This document shows positions 1 to 10,366 of a stretch of 64,000 nt of DNA, piece after piece (the first letter of the stretch is position 1; the number at the start of each line of letters is the position of its first letter). The position numbers were made by a program, and so were the translations under genes. Where the stretch lies: positions 7,607,001 to 7,671,000 of the forward strand of contig OX031063.1 of assembly GCA_943736015.1 (NCBI GenBank), written 5' to 3'. Below the pieces are notes generated by a model, which did no database searches, had not been told where the DNA came from, and saw nothing but the letters and a program-made list of their open reading frames with translations. The stretch is from Tridacna crocea. Its lineage: Eukaryota; Mollusca; Bivalvia; Cardiida; Cardiidae.

Positions 1-250
1 AATGTGAAGTTAGAAATGTTTGCATTGGCCAATCATATCTCTTCTAATGAGAAAAAACGAAAAATTTCTGACTCTGAAGTTACACTGTCGTCCTTCCTCT
101 ATTCCTCTTAATTCATTTATCCACATTCAAAGATCCAGGCATAAAAAAATCTGAAAAAGACAAAAATAAAACATGAGATGTAGATTTTAGAAAAAATTAA
201 CATTTTTTTTCATTCATGTCAAACATAAAATCAAAGGCCAAGTCAGTATT
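1..250. other. AT-rich spacer, nothing recognised
   Basis: No open frame, repeat or motif that I can support before the first MITE. Confidence 0.5.
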
Positions 251-490
251 TTAACCCTTTTCCCCATAAGGCATTCCTATGACATCTCTAATTGACCCCT
301 AAAGAACAGTAAGGATGAAACTGTTTCTTACATGTATGTATAAATGACACCTTTTGTTAGAAGACATAGAAAACATTGTGACAAAAGCTAAAGTTGCTTG
401 TCACGAGCAATTTCACCTTTTGCCACAATGTTTTCCAAAGGCTCCTACAAGCAATGTGTAGAAATGAGTATCTATGGAGTAAAGGGTTAA
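251..490 (+). mobile_element. Family B TTAA MITE
   Basis: Bounded by TTAA at both ends (251-254, 487-490) with inverted CCCTTT / AAAGGG termini. The central hairpin (about 371-440) has the GCTTGTCACGAGC apex that separates B from A, while its outer stem (GAAAACATTGTG) is the one also found in A. No coding capacity. The left arm has several mismatches to the right arm, so this is an ageing copy. Confidence 0.88.
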
Positions 491-513
491 GTGTTAAACA
501 AACAATTACAGGT

Positions 514-743
514 TTAACCAATTACCACACAATCCCTTCTTTTGACGCCCCTGAGAAAGAAAGCCTTTTGAAAACACTGTGGGAAAAGGAGAAAATGCTG
601 GTAACCAGCATTTTCTCCTTTTCCCACAGTGTTTTCTACCCTTCCCAGAACAAATTTCAATTTTTCAGTCACCTTTATTTTGTCGTCTGCAAATGCTTTC
701 AATTTGGACCAGTCTGAAATTTTCTTGTCTGGTAAAGAGTTAA
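514..743 (+). mobile_element. Family A TTAA MITE, full length
   Basis: Complete copy with TTAA at 514 and 740. The hairpin at about 570-638 carries ACACTGTGG on the left arm and the matching CCACAGTGT on the right, a paired variant shared with a subset of copies. Right half contains the conserved TCGTCTGCAAATGC block. Confidence 0.92.
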
Positions 744-882
744 ACAACCCTTGAAGAAGCCTTTTACATGTATAAATATTGTGGGAAAAGGAGAAAATGA
801 TGGTAAACCACATTTTCTCCTTTCACCATAAATCAATGTTTTTTAACATTATCAAGGACAAATTCTACCATTGGAGACATCT
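740..882 (+). mobile_element. Family A remnant
   Basis: Decayed copy that abuts the preceding one at its right TTAA. Keeps AAGCCTTTTA, one good hairpin arm (GTGGGAAAAGGAGAAAATG) and a damaged second arm. The right third is unrecognisable. Confidence 0.6.
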
Positions 883-1112
883 TTAACCCTTTACTAAACG
901 ACAAAATTTTGGACTGGTTCATATTGAAAGCATTTTGCAGACGACAAAATAAACCTAACTCAATAATTGAGATTTGTTTCCAGCTGGGTAGAAAACAATG
1001 TGGGAAAAGGAGAAAATGCTGGTTACCAGCATTTTCTCCTTTTCCCACAATGTTTTCAAAAGCTTTCCTTCTCAGGGTCGTTAAAAGTTGGGATTGTGTG
1101 GTAAATAGTTAA
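883..1112 (-). mobile_element. Family A TTAA MITE, full length
   Basis: Complete reverse-oriented copy (GCAGACGACAAAATAAA block on the left, GGGATTGTGTGGTAA on the right). Its right TTAA (1109-1112) is also the left TTAA of the next copy. Confidence 0.92.
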
Positions 1113-1336
1113 CTCATTACCAAACAACAAAATTTTTGGTTTGTCCAAATCAAAAGCATTTGCAGACGACAAAAGAAAAGTGACTGAAAATTTGAAATTA
1201 ATTTGTGAAGGGTAGAAAAGATTGTGGAAAAAGGAGAAAATGCTGGTAACCAGCATTTTCTCCTTTTCCAACAATGTTTTCTAAAGGCTTCTTTCTCAGG
1301 GGCGTCAAAAGTAAGGATTGTGTGGTAATGGGTTAA
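1109..1336 (-). mobile_element. Family A TTAA MITE, full length
   Basis: Reverse copy sharing TTAA 1109-1112 with its left neighbour. The hairpin centre reads GGTAACC, the base normally seen in + copies, so the central base does not always follow the orientation of the flanks. Confidence 0.9.
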
Positions 1337-1466
1337 TTTGTTGTCTGCAAGTCCTTTCAATTTGAATCAGTCTAAAATTTTGTTGTTTATTATTGAACAG
1401 TATGTTTTTAAAAGACTTCTTTCCCAGGGTTGTTAAAAGTCAGTATTGTATGGTAAAGTGGTAAAG
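1333..1466. mobile_element. Fused family A end fragments
   Basis: The right end of a + copy (TTGTTGTCTGCAAGTCC onwards) runs straight into the right end of a - copy (AAGACTTCTTTCCCAGGG onwards). The hairpin between them is missing. Confidence 0.6.
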
Positions 1467-1580
1467 AATGAGGCAGTAATTATAAGCTGCACTGATACAT
1501 CATGTTAACATTTCAGGCCTGAGTCAATGTTTACATTTGAACATTTTCCATCTGACAGTGTGTCATGTATAAAATGTCAA

Positions 1581-2645
1581 CATACATATTCAGATTATTT
1601 ACTATTTACCTAACTTGTTTACCTCCTCTGTTCAACTGCTTTCAGCAGTAGACAACTTTAAAAACATTGCATCAAAGGAGATGTTCATGTTGAGTATTGA
1701 ACGATTTCTCCCTTTTGCCATTATCTTTTTGCGCATTAATGTATACATATTTAGATTATTTACTATTTACCTAAATTGTTTACCTCCTCTGTTCCACCGT
1801 GCTTTCAGCAGTATACAACTTTAAAAACATTGCAGCAAAGGAGATGTTCATGTTGAGTATTGAACGATTTCTCCCTTTTGCCATTATCTTTTTGCGTACT
1901 CATGTATACATAAACTTAAAAAAAAAATTCAGCAAAGGAGATGTTCATGTTGAGTATTGAACGATTTCTCCCTTTTGCCATTATCTTTCTGCGTATTCAT
2001 GTATACATATTCAGATTATTTCCTATTTACCCAACTTGTTTACCTCCTCTGTTCAACTGCTTTCAGCAGTAGACAACTTTAAAAACATTGCAGCAAAGGA
2101 GATGTTCATGTTGATTATTAAAAGATTTCTCCCTATTGCCATTATCTTTTTGCGCATTCATGTATACATATTTAGATTATTTACAATTTACCTAACTTGT
2201 TTACCTCCTCTGTTCAACTGCTTTCAGCGGTTACCGGTAGACAACTTTAAAAACATTGCAGCAAAGGAGATGTTCATGTTGAGTGTTGAACGATTTCTCC
2301 CTTTTGCCATTATGTTTTTGCGTATTCATGTATACATATTTAGATTATTTACTATTTACCTAACTTGTTTACCTCCTCTGTTCCACTGCTTTCAGCAGTA
2401 GACAACTTTAAAAACATTGCAGCAAAGGAGATGTTCATGTTGAGTGTTGAACGATTTCTCCCTTTTGCCATTATGTTTTTGCGTATTCATGTATACATAT
2501 TTAGATTATTTACTATTTACTTAACTTGTTTACCTCCTCTGTTCCACTGCTTTCAGCAGTAGACAACTTTAAAAACATTGCAGCAAAGGAGATGTTCATG
2601 TTGAGTGTTGAATGATTTCTCCCTTTTGCCATTATGTTTTTGGTA
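1581..2645. repeat. ~160-bp tandem repeat, about 6.5 copies
   Basis: Units begin near 1581, 1741, 1904 (truncated to about 97 bp), 2001, 2162, 2330 and 2491, each starting (G/C)ATACATATT-AGATTATTT. Every complete unit contains a polypyrimidine stretch, CTGCTTTCAGCAG and GCAAAGGAGATGTTCATGTTGAG. Period is 159-168 bp, not a multiple of three overall, yet open frames of 65-121 codons span units because stop codons are rare in one frame. I treat this as non-coding satellite-like DNA. Confidence 0.9.
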
Positions 2646-2650
2646 AGATG

Positions 2651-2890
2651 TCAACCCTTTATCAAACAATCCACGATTTTTATGGCCCAGAGTGAAGAAA
2701 CCTTCTGAAAACATTGTGGGTAAAGGAGAAAATGCTGGTAACCAGCATTTTCTCCTTTTCCCACAATGTTTTCTACTCTTCTAAAGTCAAGTTTCAATTT
2801 TTGAGTTACATTTATATTTTGTCTGCAAAATTAATGCTTTCAATTTGGACAAGCCTAAAATTTTGTCATAATTATGGTAAACAGTAAAGT
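2651..2890 (+). mobile_element. Family A TTAA MITE, diverged
   Basis: CAACCCTTTATCAAACAATCC start, good hairpin at about 2712-2774, decayed right end (GGTAAACAGTAAAG). Sits just after the 160-bp array and before the 3.4-kb element. Confidence 0.8.
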
Positions 2891-2941
2891 TTGAACAATT
2901 CCTCTGTTTAACCGTTATATTTTTGCTCTGTAACACTCATT

Positions 2942-2989
2942 CACAGTATATAAACGAACTGTACCCAAACCGGATCTTGCGAGTAAATT
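2942..2989 (+). repeat. Left 48-bp terminal inverted repeat
   Basis: Starts CACAGTATATAAACG and ends CTTGCGAGTAAATT; identical in reverse complement to 6301-6348. Confidence 0.93.
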
Positions 2990-3364
2990 TCAGTGATGTC
3001 CACTTTGCATTAGAGACAGCCGAGATAAAAATTGTTGCGTCTTTCATACTGCTGAATGTAAACTATGTGAATCTTTATTTATAGTTTATGCCAAACCTTT
3101 ATTGTTAATACATAAACTGCTATATAATCATTCTTAGCTTTAAAACATTGAAATTCTCAATACTCACCGCAGGCTACAGCGTCATTTGCAGTAGACCCAA
3201 TCTTAAATCAGCTTTTATCATGTTAAGGCTGGCTGAAACACGTTTTCTGAGTTTGAACCGGTGCAATTAATTAATTAAAAAAGACATTTGCGGCATTGGG
3301 CATTTTAAAGTTCGATTTTGAACATAAAAAATAAGAATTAATGACTCTATGTAAAGTAGGTCAA

Positions 3365-3469
3365 CTGTACGTTTCTTGCTGATGATTTGTACCCTTACTT
3401 GCGAGTTTACGAAATCTATCTGTACGATGTCTTGGGAGTTTTTTTCAAATATTCTGTACGGTTCTTGGG
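3365..3469 (+). repeat. Left subterminal repeat cluster
   Basis: Four degenerate copies of CTGTACN(3-4)T(T)CTTG(C/G)GAG at about 3365, 3387, 3420 and 3454, the same core as in the terminal repeat. Spaced 22-34 bp, as expected of transposase-binding subterminal repeats (inference). Confidence 0.7.
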
Positions 3470-4178
3470 ATAACAAATCTGATGCCTGATGGTATAAATC
3501 TGTATAAAATGGAGTAATTCAGATGCCTTTACAGCAAACTGTCAACCACAAGCTTTTGTGATATAAATAAATCATAATTTGGAAATCCATATAGGAAAAA
3601 CTTCAAGATCAAACTTTCAGAATTTGACTCACAAAGAAAAGAAACAATTTCGTATAAAAAAAAACTTCAAAAGTATTCCAAAAGATTTGAAGCTATGGAA
3701 CAGGCCTCTGCAACCTAATGGTGATACTAAGACAGTGAGTTTGAAGGCTTGTTTATGTGTCACCATTTAAAAAAAGCCCCATAAAGAAAGACACCAGTGA
3801 GGGACGTTCACAAGTTTCTTGAAGAATCTGAATGTTTTATGCGAAATACTGTTTAATAGTGGTTATTCCTATTCCTCATAGAAATGAGTCATCAGTCAAT
3901 GACTTAAGAAAATATTGTAAGAATTTGAGAAGAAATTACACTCAACGAACAATTTCTTCCTTTCTCGTTACATGTTCTATTCTTTTTCAAAATTATACTT
4001 TTATTAAGCAGATCTGTAAATTTTCCCGTTAATTCTCCCAAATTGGATGAGTCCAAGATGCCGTATCAGGAAATGGTAATTCCTCTTTTTATCTATTTAA
4101 GCAGATCAATCCCTCTTTTTATCTATCAGCGGATGAATACGAATTGTGAAATTTTATTGCATGAATTCGTTCTGTTCC

Positions 4179-4728
4179 TTAAAGGTGGGTATATAGGTTT
4201 TTCACATCACACAAAATTAAATAATATATATATCATTGAAATTAATATGAAAAAAAAATACGAATTATCAATAATTAAGAATCATAATATTACAAAAAAT
4301 TAGGGGTGGTATTCCCTTAAAAGGCTACGTTGCCCATTAGGCTATTTTTAGATTTCGCGCAAAAAAAAAAAAAAAAAAAAAGCATGGTGGGAATGTTAAT
4401 TTTAAATAAGTGACTGGCATGTGACTAATGACGCTTAAATTCCATAAGAAACATGTATTTATTTTCCATAATGTCTTCTTCGGACGCTATGTTTGAAGCT
4501 TCGTCTGTGTATTTTCCAGTATGTAAATGAGCAAATTGTAAAAAGAGACAGTGTGTCCCGTCGGTGTCGACCTGGGCTGTAGTAAATCTCTTATTTCTCT
4601 TGTTTTCGGATGGTTTTCGACTACTGGGGTTTAATGAAAGAAAATTATACGGCTTTGGGAGTATAAAGATTTTTTTTTTTTGTATTTTGTAAAATTTTTG
4701 TCCCAAAATCTGAAGGGCCTCCTGTAGT
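4179..4728 (+). mobile_element. Family C element, interrupted
   Basis: Starts TTAAAGGTGGGTATAT and ends near CAAAATCTGAAGGGCCTCCT, matching the complete copy at 32756-33124. About 150 bp of extra sequence (roughly 4295-4440, including a run of 21 A) interrupts it. The right terminus is mutated and its TTAA lost. Confidence 0.75.
4361..4381. repeat. Poly(A) run
   Basis: Twenty-one consecutive A inside the extra segment of the C copy. It might be the tail of a short retroinsertion; no source sequence is identifiable. Confidence 0.9.
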
Positions 4729-5452
4729 TCATGAAAAGGAAGCAGAATAAAATCCGAGTCTTTTTATACTATTATGTTTGGATGCCTTTCTCTCAAAAAC
4801 CTGATCTTCAGTGACTGTTTACAGCCACAAGAATAGATGTTCAATGACCTGTTGCAGCTGTTACATATCTCCCCGTGTTTCATATTTGATGTTGTCTTTT
4901 ATTCTGGTCCGCCTTGATCACCGATTTCAACACTAACTTATGGAAATAAAATACAGCTCCACCCATACCCTGCTGTAATAAAAGAGCTGGGCAGTACACT
5001 CTGCATGAACTAAAGACACAAATAAAATGTGACACATAGTCATTGTGACACGTTACAATCCTTCAACAAAACATACAACGAATGGTGTTCAGAAATGGCA
5101 CTGATAATGACAAAAGAACAAAATCATTGTTCCACTTTTATAATATAAAATAGCGTATTTCATATGTGGTGGTACGAGGATAAGGTTGTACACACGATGG
5201 GTAGACGAGGGGTCGAATGGCTAGGTTTGAGATTATTCAGTGTCGACCGATTACAGTGCTGACAGCACTTTGATTTTTTTTATACGATGGAAGGGTTGTA
5301 TTATGTTATGGCCACGGTCTGTCACCGTTAGCATTTTTTGTATGCACCCACAGTTTCCATCGGAATGATTTGAAACTTACTACAATGAATCTCTATGATG
5401 TGTGGTTTTGCATGTGACTTTTCAAATTTGGATCTCTGTAGGGTTCTAGATT
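4729..5452. other. Interior of the 3.4-kb element, no coding signal
   Basis: No recognisable frame, motif or second element. Confidence 0.5.
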
Positions 5453-5740
5453 TTAACCCATTTCACTGACAAGCCCCTTTGGGCGTATATGCACTGCTGT
5501 GCGAAGCTCATGTTATTTTTTTGCCAATGAGACAAAGTCGTGTTATTTTGAACGTATACTTAGAAATGATTCACATATAATCACAGCTAATATTTTTTTA
5601 CTTGTGATATGTATATTAGATTTTATACAGCATACAAAGTGTTGTGGCAAAGGTTGAAATTGCTTGTAACGAGGAGTTCCACCTTTTGCCACAAAAATTT
5701 CAAAGATTCTTCAGTATAACTGCATTGAAATGACATTGTA
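5453..5740 (+). mobile_element. Family B remnant
   Basis: TTTAACCCATTTCACTGACAAG start, a damaged hairpin at about 5640-5695 (TGTGGCAAAGGTTGAAATTGC... / ...CCACCTTTTGCCACA) and a short trace of the right side. Old insertion inside the 3.4-kb element. Confidence 0.6.
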
Positions 5741-5849
5741 AGGAATAAATTGCGAAACAAAGTTTACAAGTATTGAGCACTCTAGTAACGTGCGTAATGG
5801 ATGCTTCGCTCTTGTGTAGGTATAAAGCAATGGAAATCCCTGTATGGTA

Positions 5850-5923
5850 CTCGCAAGAATTCGTTCAGCCAACTCGCAAGTAATGTACAGATCATTTACT
5901 TGATATTTGCAAGAAGGGTACAG
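5850..5923 (-). repeat. Right subterminal repeat cluster
   Basis: Three copies, inverted relative to the left cluster: CTCGCAAGAATTCGTTCAG (5850), CTCGCAAGTAATGTACAG (5873) and TTGCAAGAAGGGTACAG (5907). Confidence 0.7.
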
Positions 5924-6300
5924 TATCAAACCGTTCGCCATGCAGAATTTCCATACATTTTCAGGTAATTTTAACAAATTTTGTCGGCATATATTGGCTG
6001 TTTTGTGAAGAGCATACATTTAGAAACAAAACTTTACAAATGGGTATCGGATAAATAGACGGAATTATACATAAATTGCCTTGTGAAAACAGCATGTATA
6101 GTAGTAAGCAAAAGAAGTGAAGACGAGTTTTGCACTTTATCAGCAATTACACGGCCAAAGATGGTAAATGATGTATTTATTTGAAAGATACATTATTTCA
6201 GTCAATGATGCAAATGTTTGCAAGTTGCATGAAAGTCACAACAACCTGTCGATCTCAATTATTCAAAGGTACCCATCTGTTTTCACCAATCGATTCATGG

Positions 6301-6348
6301 AATTTACTCGCAAGATCCGGTTTGGGTACAGTTCGTTTATATACTGTG
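6301..6348 (-). repeat. Right 48-bp terminal inverted repeat
   Basis: Exact reverse complement of 2942-2989, followed by the TCATT duplication. Confidence 0.93.
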
Positions 6349-6430
6349 TCATTGTATAATGCTGGTTAATTTCAAAAATAAGTACTTGACCAAGTTTGAA
6401 GAATTTGCAGATGCTAAACATAGCTTAAAG

Positions 6431-6663
6431 TTAACCCTTTGTCACATGACAAAATTTTAGACTGGTCCATATTGAAAGCATTTGCAGACGATATTTAATT
6501 AAACATACCTCAATAATTAAAAATTTGTTTCCAGCAGGGTAGAAAACATTGTGGGAAATGGAGAAAATGCTGGTTACCAGCATTTTTTCCTTTTCCCTCA
6601 ATGTTTCCAAAAGGCTTCTATGTCAGTGTCGTAAAAACCTCTGATTGTTTGGTAAAGGGTTAA
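6431..6663 (-). mobile_element. Family A TTAA MITE, full length
   Basis: TTAA at both ends; right TTAA 6660-6663 shared with the next, oppositely oriented copy. Internal TACCTCAATAATTAAAAATTTGTTTCCAGCAGGGTAG resembles the copy at 883 and marks a subfamily. Confidence 0.9.
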
Positions 6664-6888
6664 CCCATTACCACACAATCCCTACTTTTGACACCCCTGA
6701 GAAAGAGGCCTTTTGAAAACACTATGGGAAAAGGAGAAAATGCTGGTAACCAGCATTTTCTCCTTTTCCCACAGTGTTTTCTACCCTTTCCAGAAAAAAA
6801 TTCTATTTTTCAGTCACCTTTATTTTGTCGTCTGCAAATGCTTTCAATTTGGACCAGTCCAAAGTTTTCTCCTGTGGTAATGAGTTAA
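6660..6888 (+). mobile_element. Family A TTAA MITE, full length
   Basis: Intact, head-to-head with the previous copy through TTAA 6660-6663. Hairpin with ACACTATGG on the left arm and CCACAGTGT on the right. Confidence 0.92.
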
Positions 6889-6899
6889 AAGATGACTTA

Positions 6900-7074
6900 G
6901 CTCTTTGACAGAGTCAGAAATGCTGTAGGAAAATGAGAAAATGCTAATCACTTTCTTCTTTTAGACTTGTCAAAATTGAAACTGGGTGCCAGCATTTTCT
7001 CCTTTTCCCACAATGTTTTCAAAAGGCTTCTTCTGAGGGTCGTTAGAAGTCAGAATTGTGTGGTAAAGGGTTAA
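6900..7074 (-). mobile_element. Family A, scrambled copy
   Basis: Right half is good (CATTTTCTCCTTTTCCCAC to TGGTAAAGGGTTAA) but the left arm is broken and part of the GACTTGTCAAAATTGAAA block has moved into the hairpin. Confidence 0.65.
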
Positions 7075-7127
7075 CACTTTACCACACAATCCCGACTTTT
7101 GAAGACCATGACAAAGAAGCCTTTTAA
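7071..7127 (+). mobile_element. Family A left-end fragment
   Basis: First 55 bp of a + copy (ACCACACAATCCCGACTTTTG...AAGCCTT), cut off where the next copy is inserted at TTAA 7124-7127. No continuation is seen on the far side. Confidence 0.75.
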
Positions 7128-7352
7128 CTCATTACCAAATGACAATATTTTAGGCTTGTCCAAATTGAAAGCATTTGCAGACGACAAAATAAAAGTGACT
7201 GAAATTTTGAAATTTGTTTTGTGAAGGGTAGAAAACATTGTGGGAAAAGGAGAAAATGCTGGTTACCAGCATTTTCTCCTTTTCCCACAATGTTTTCTAA
7301 AGGCTTCTTTCTCAGGAGCATCAAAAGTAGGGATTGTGTGGTAATGGGTTAA
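7124..7352 (-). mobile_element. Family A TTAA MITE, full length
   Basis: Intact copy with a perfect hairpin; inserted in or next to the fragment on its left. Confidence 0.93.
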
Positions 7353-8118
7353 CATTTCCATGCTTTCTTGGAGTTCCTTTTATCAGTATTCTACACAATA
7401 TTTTTTCCAAATAAGCACATCAAATTTTGAACCTAAAGACTTTATTTGTCCTGCATGAGAAATCTTTGGAAAATAATGTGGCAAAAGAACAAAATGCTTA
7501 CAATGCAATGATAACGTAAAATTAAATACTACCACTCCTGTTATTAATAACTATCCACTTGAAACAAATTTAAACATTTAACTTGTTATCATACCAAAAA
7601 TCACAACTGTCCACTTCCTAAAGAAAAACACTGACCACAGTTGGTCTGTGATGTTATCATCAAATTATATCAGAAGCAAAAAATCCAAAATACCCGATAC
7701 AGGATGTACATCCCCTTCTATTAAGTGCATCAAGATAAAATATTTATGCCCAAAATCAAAAACTTTCACAATTTTCACCTGTAATTCTAGTTAACACCCC
7801 TCATCCACTGCAGGCCTGCCTTAAAACTGATAATTGACCCCTCACCAGGTGTAACACTGGTCACTTTTCCAATACTGACAGGTACATGGACAATAGCTGA
7901 CCAATCGTATTGCAGTATTGGACACAAGGTAAAGTGGGCATGTCGTGAGAACATTATGAGACAATGAAAATCAGTGATTTTTCATGTGCAGATAATAATT
8001 ATTTTGTGTAGGTAGTCAATCATGTATGCAAAGATAAACCTGTCCATTTAATGGCTGTAATCCCATTATGTTAGATCAACACACAGTCATCCTTGCTGAC
8101 TTTCTTTTACATTTATCA
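7353..8118. other. Spacer, nothing recognised
   Basis: Apart from a faint hairpin-arm trace near 7480 (GGAAAATAATGTGGCAAAAG), no gene or repeat is visible. Confidence 0.5.
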
Positions 8119-8350
8119 ACCTTTTACCACACTATCCCAAGTTAAGAACTTGAGAATGAAGGCTTATGAAAACATTGTGTGAAAAAGGAGAAAATGCTGG
8201 TAACCAGCATTTTCTCCGTTTTCACACAATGTTTTCTACCAGATTAAAGGCAACTTTCATCATTTAAGCTGCTCTTGATTTTTATTCTTCAAGTAATATT
8301 ATGCTTTGCATGTGGACAAAATGTACCATTTTTCTGTACAGTAAAAACTT
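8119..8350 (+). mobile_element. Family A, diverged
   Basis: Both hairpin arms carry the same G-to-T change (GTGTGAAAA left, TTTTCACAC right) while the flanks are heavily diverged. Confidence 0.78.
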
Positions 8351-8933
8351 CAATCCCCTTTTGTAATGATTCTATGTTTGGAAGGTTGTGAGGGAACACG
8401 GTGCAAGCATTTTCTCCTTTCCACATTTTAACTCTCAGCGAGACCTACATACCTCTCTGTGGACGCCTTCTTATTTTATAAGAAGTTTTAAATTTTGACA
8501 TATGGTGAAGCAATTATTACACTAAATTATGTTCAGATGACAATAGCCTTATCAATTAAACATATGTCTTCCAGTGACTTTTTTCCTACATGTTTTATTC
8601 CATAATAAAAGAGAAACCAGGCAGGTTCAAATAGCAGTAAATTCCTTGAAAGCTGTAAACTGAATAGCTATTTTGGAAAACATGTAGGAATACAGACACT
8701 TCTAACAACCAGCAACTATATTTTTTTCTTCCACGTTTTCATGATGTTGTAATTCCAAGCCTAACATTTGTAATTTCACAAAAATCAATTTCAAAACTAG
8801 ACTTAAACCTGCTTGGTATATTTAGCTGCTTCTTTTGTTAAATTTTGCCTGATTTTTTAAATTCTTATTTTCTGCTGGCAACTAACATTATGGCTTGTAA
8901 CAGACTGTCATCTCCACAATATTTTCCCTACAT
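8351..8933. other. Spacer with one hairpin-arm trace
   Basis: A short GCAAGCATTTTCTCCTTTCCACA stretch near 8400 is a probable family A residue; otherwise featureless. Confidence 0.45.
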
Positions 8934-9162
8934 TTAACTCATTACCACACAAGAAAATTTTAGACTGGTCCAAATTGAAAGCATTTGCAGACAACAAAAT
9001 AAAGGTGACTGAAAAATTGAAATTTGTTTTGAGAAGGGTAGAATACACTGTGGGAAAAGGAGAAAATGCTGGTTACCAGCATTTTCTCCTTTTCCAACAG
9101 CGTTTTCAAAAGGCTTCTTTCTCAGCGGCGTCAAAAGTAGGGATTGTGTGGTAATGGGTTAA
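8934..9162 (-). mobile_element. Family A TTAA MITE, full length
   Basis: TTAA both ends. Outer stem diverged between arms (ACACTGTGGG / CCAACAGCGT). Confidence 0.92.
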
Positions 9163-10051
9163 ATTTAAATCTATTAAAAGACCTATTTTAGGCTTTACTG
9201 GGCCTTTAAAGTAGTTTACATCTAGTTGGAAAAAGGTATATTACACCCGGCAGTACAAAGAATACATTTTCATGGATAACATTTACTTACCCTACCACTT
9301 AGAACATTTATCCAAAATCTTGTTCTTGAATCATATCATATCATATTCAAACTCTTCTAAGAAGACCTTGTTTTTCTTTTAACAAAAAATATATACCTAT
9401 TTAATGTAAAAGTCTACAGGTGTTTCAGTCTGACAAGTACAGAAAAAGTCTACATGAGACAGTACTTCCAACAGTATGGGCATGTCTAAAGTTTTTCACA
9501 GTTTTTTGCAGTTTGAACATCCAGATTGTCATTTGTAGTAAAACCCAATCAAAACTGTACAACCAAATCACAATTAAAACTGGTACAAACTGTGACTTGG
9601 CAAACAAAGGTGAACAAGTATCAGAATGTTATACTGTTTTTCAAAAAACTATTTCTTTTAGCCCATTGATCTGTTTATGAGTTACATATGTTCACCATAA
9701 ATTTTATCATGAAACAAAAGTTTCAAGCACATTTAGTTCATATATTTGTCATGCAGGTCACATTGTGAGTATATCAAAATTTGAAGCTACTTGTTCTGGA
9801 AAAGGCATTTTAATGAATGTGCAGAAAGTATAGGCCCATCAAAGACAGTCCGTGCCGATTTTCACACAGATGTATCGGACCTCGCTTGGAATCTCTTGCT
9901 TTAGTTTAGCATACGAAAGGACATGTTCCTTCCTCTCAACAATCGGCCAGTCTTTCCACATTATAGATTTGACGGATCAGTAATCATGTAATAACTTGGA
10001 ATAATGCACCACAGAGAAGGAAGAAACCCCCTTTTTCAGACTGCAGCTCAT
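9163..10051. other. Spacer, nothing recognised
   Basis: Contains an 86-codon open frame (9420-9680) on + and a 60-codon one on - with no recognisable domain. The 9840-9960 stretch is slightly more GC-rich but shows no usable frame. Confidence 0.45.
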
Positions 10052-10280
10052 TTAACCCATTACCATACAATCCCTACTTTTGATGCCCCTGAGAAAGAAG
10101 CCTGTAGAAAACATTGTCGGAAAAGGAGAAAATGCTGATAACCAGCATTTTCTCCTTTTCCCACAATGTTTTCTACCCTTCACAAAACAAATTTCAAATT
10201 TTAAGTCACTTTTAATTTGTCGTCTGCAAATGCTTTCAATTTGGACAAGCCAAAAATCTTGTCGTTTGGGAAAGGGATAA
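10052..10280 (+). mobile_element. Family A TTAA MITE, full length
   Basis: Left TTAA intact; right end mutated to GGGATAA. Confidence 0.9.
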
Positions 10281-10366
10281 GAGGTGTGGCTCAAGTGTTG
10301 AGGTATTTCATTGAGAGGGTAGCAAAGATCTTGTGAAAAGGGGAAAATGCTGTTAACCAGCAACTA
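10281..10366 (-). mobile_element. Family A fragment
   Basis: TTGAGAGGGTAGCAAAGATC, then one hairpin arm to GCTGTTAACCAGC; stops at the hairpin apex. Confidence 0.55.

Larger units (their letters stand above)
2942..6348. mobile_element. 3.4-kb DNA transposon with 48-bp TIRs, Transib-like, non-autonomous
   Basis: The two ends are perfect 48-bp inverted repeats (2942-2989 and 6301-6348) starting CACAGTATATAAACG. They are flanked by a 5-bp direct duplication TCATT (2937-2941 and 6349-6353). Behind each end lie clustered subterminal repeats, direct on the left and inverted on the right. A 5-bp duplication plus a CAC start are hallmarks of Transib/RAG-type transposons; assignment is inference. No reading frame inside resembles a transposase (longest about 100 codons). 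One C copy and one B remnant appear to have landed inside it later. Confidence 0.8.

Noticed and set aside
2036-2562. 121- and 65-codon frames in the 160-bp array as a repeat protein
   Set aside because: They repeat only because the DNA repeats; unit length changes shift the frame and no start or signal is convincing.
2942-6348. Transposase gene inside the 3.4-kb element
   Set aside because: Longest frames are about 60-100 codons on both strands, none with a DDE-like arrangement or RAG/Transib-like motifs.
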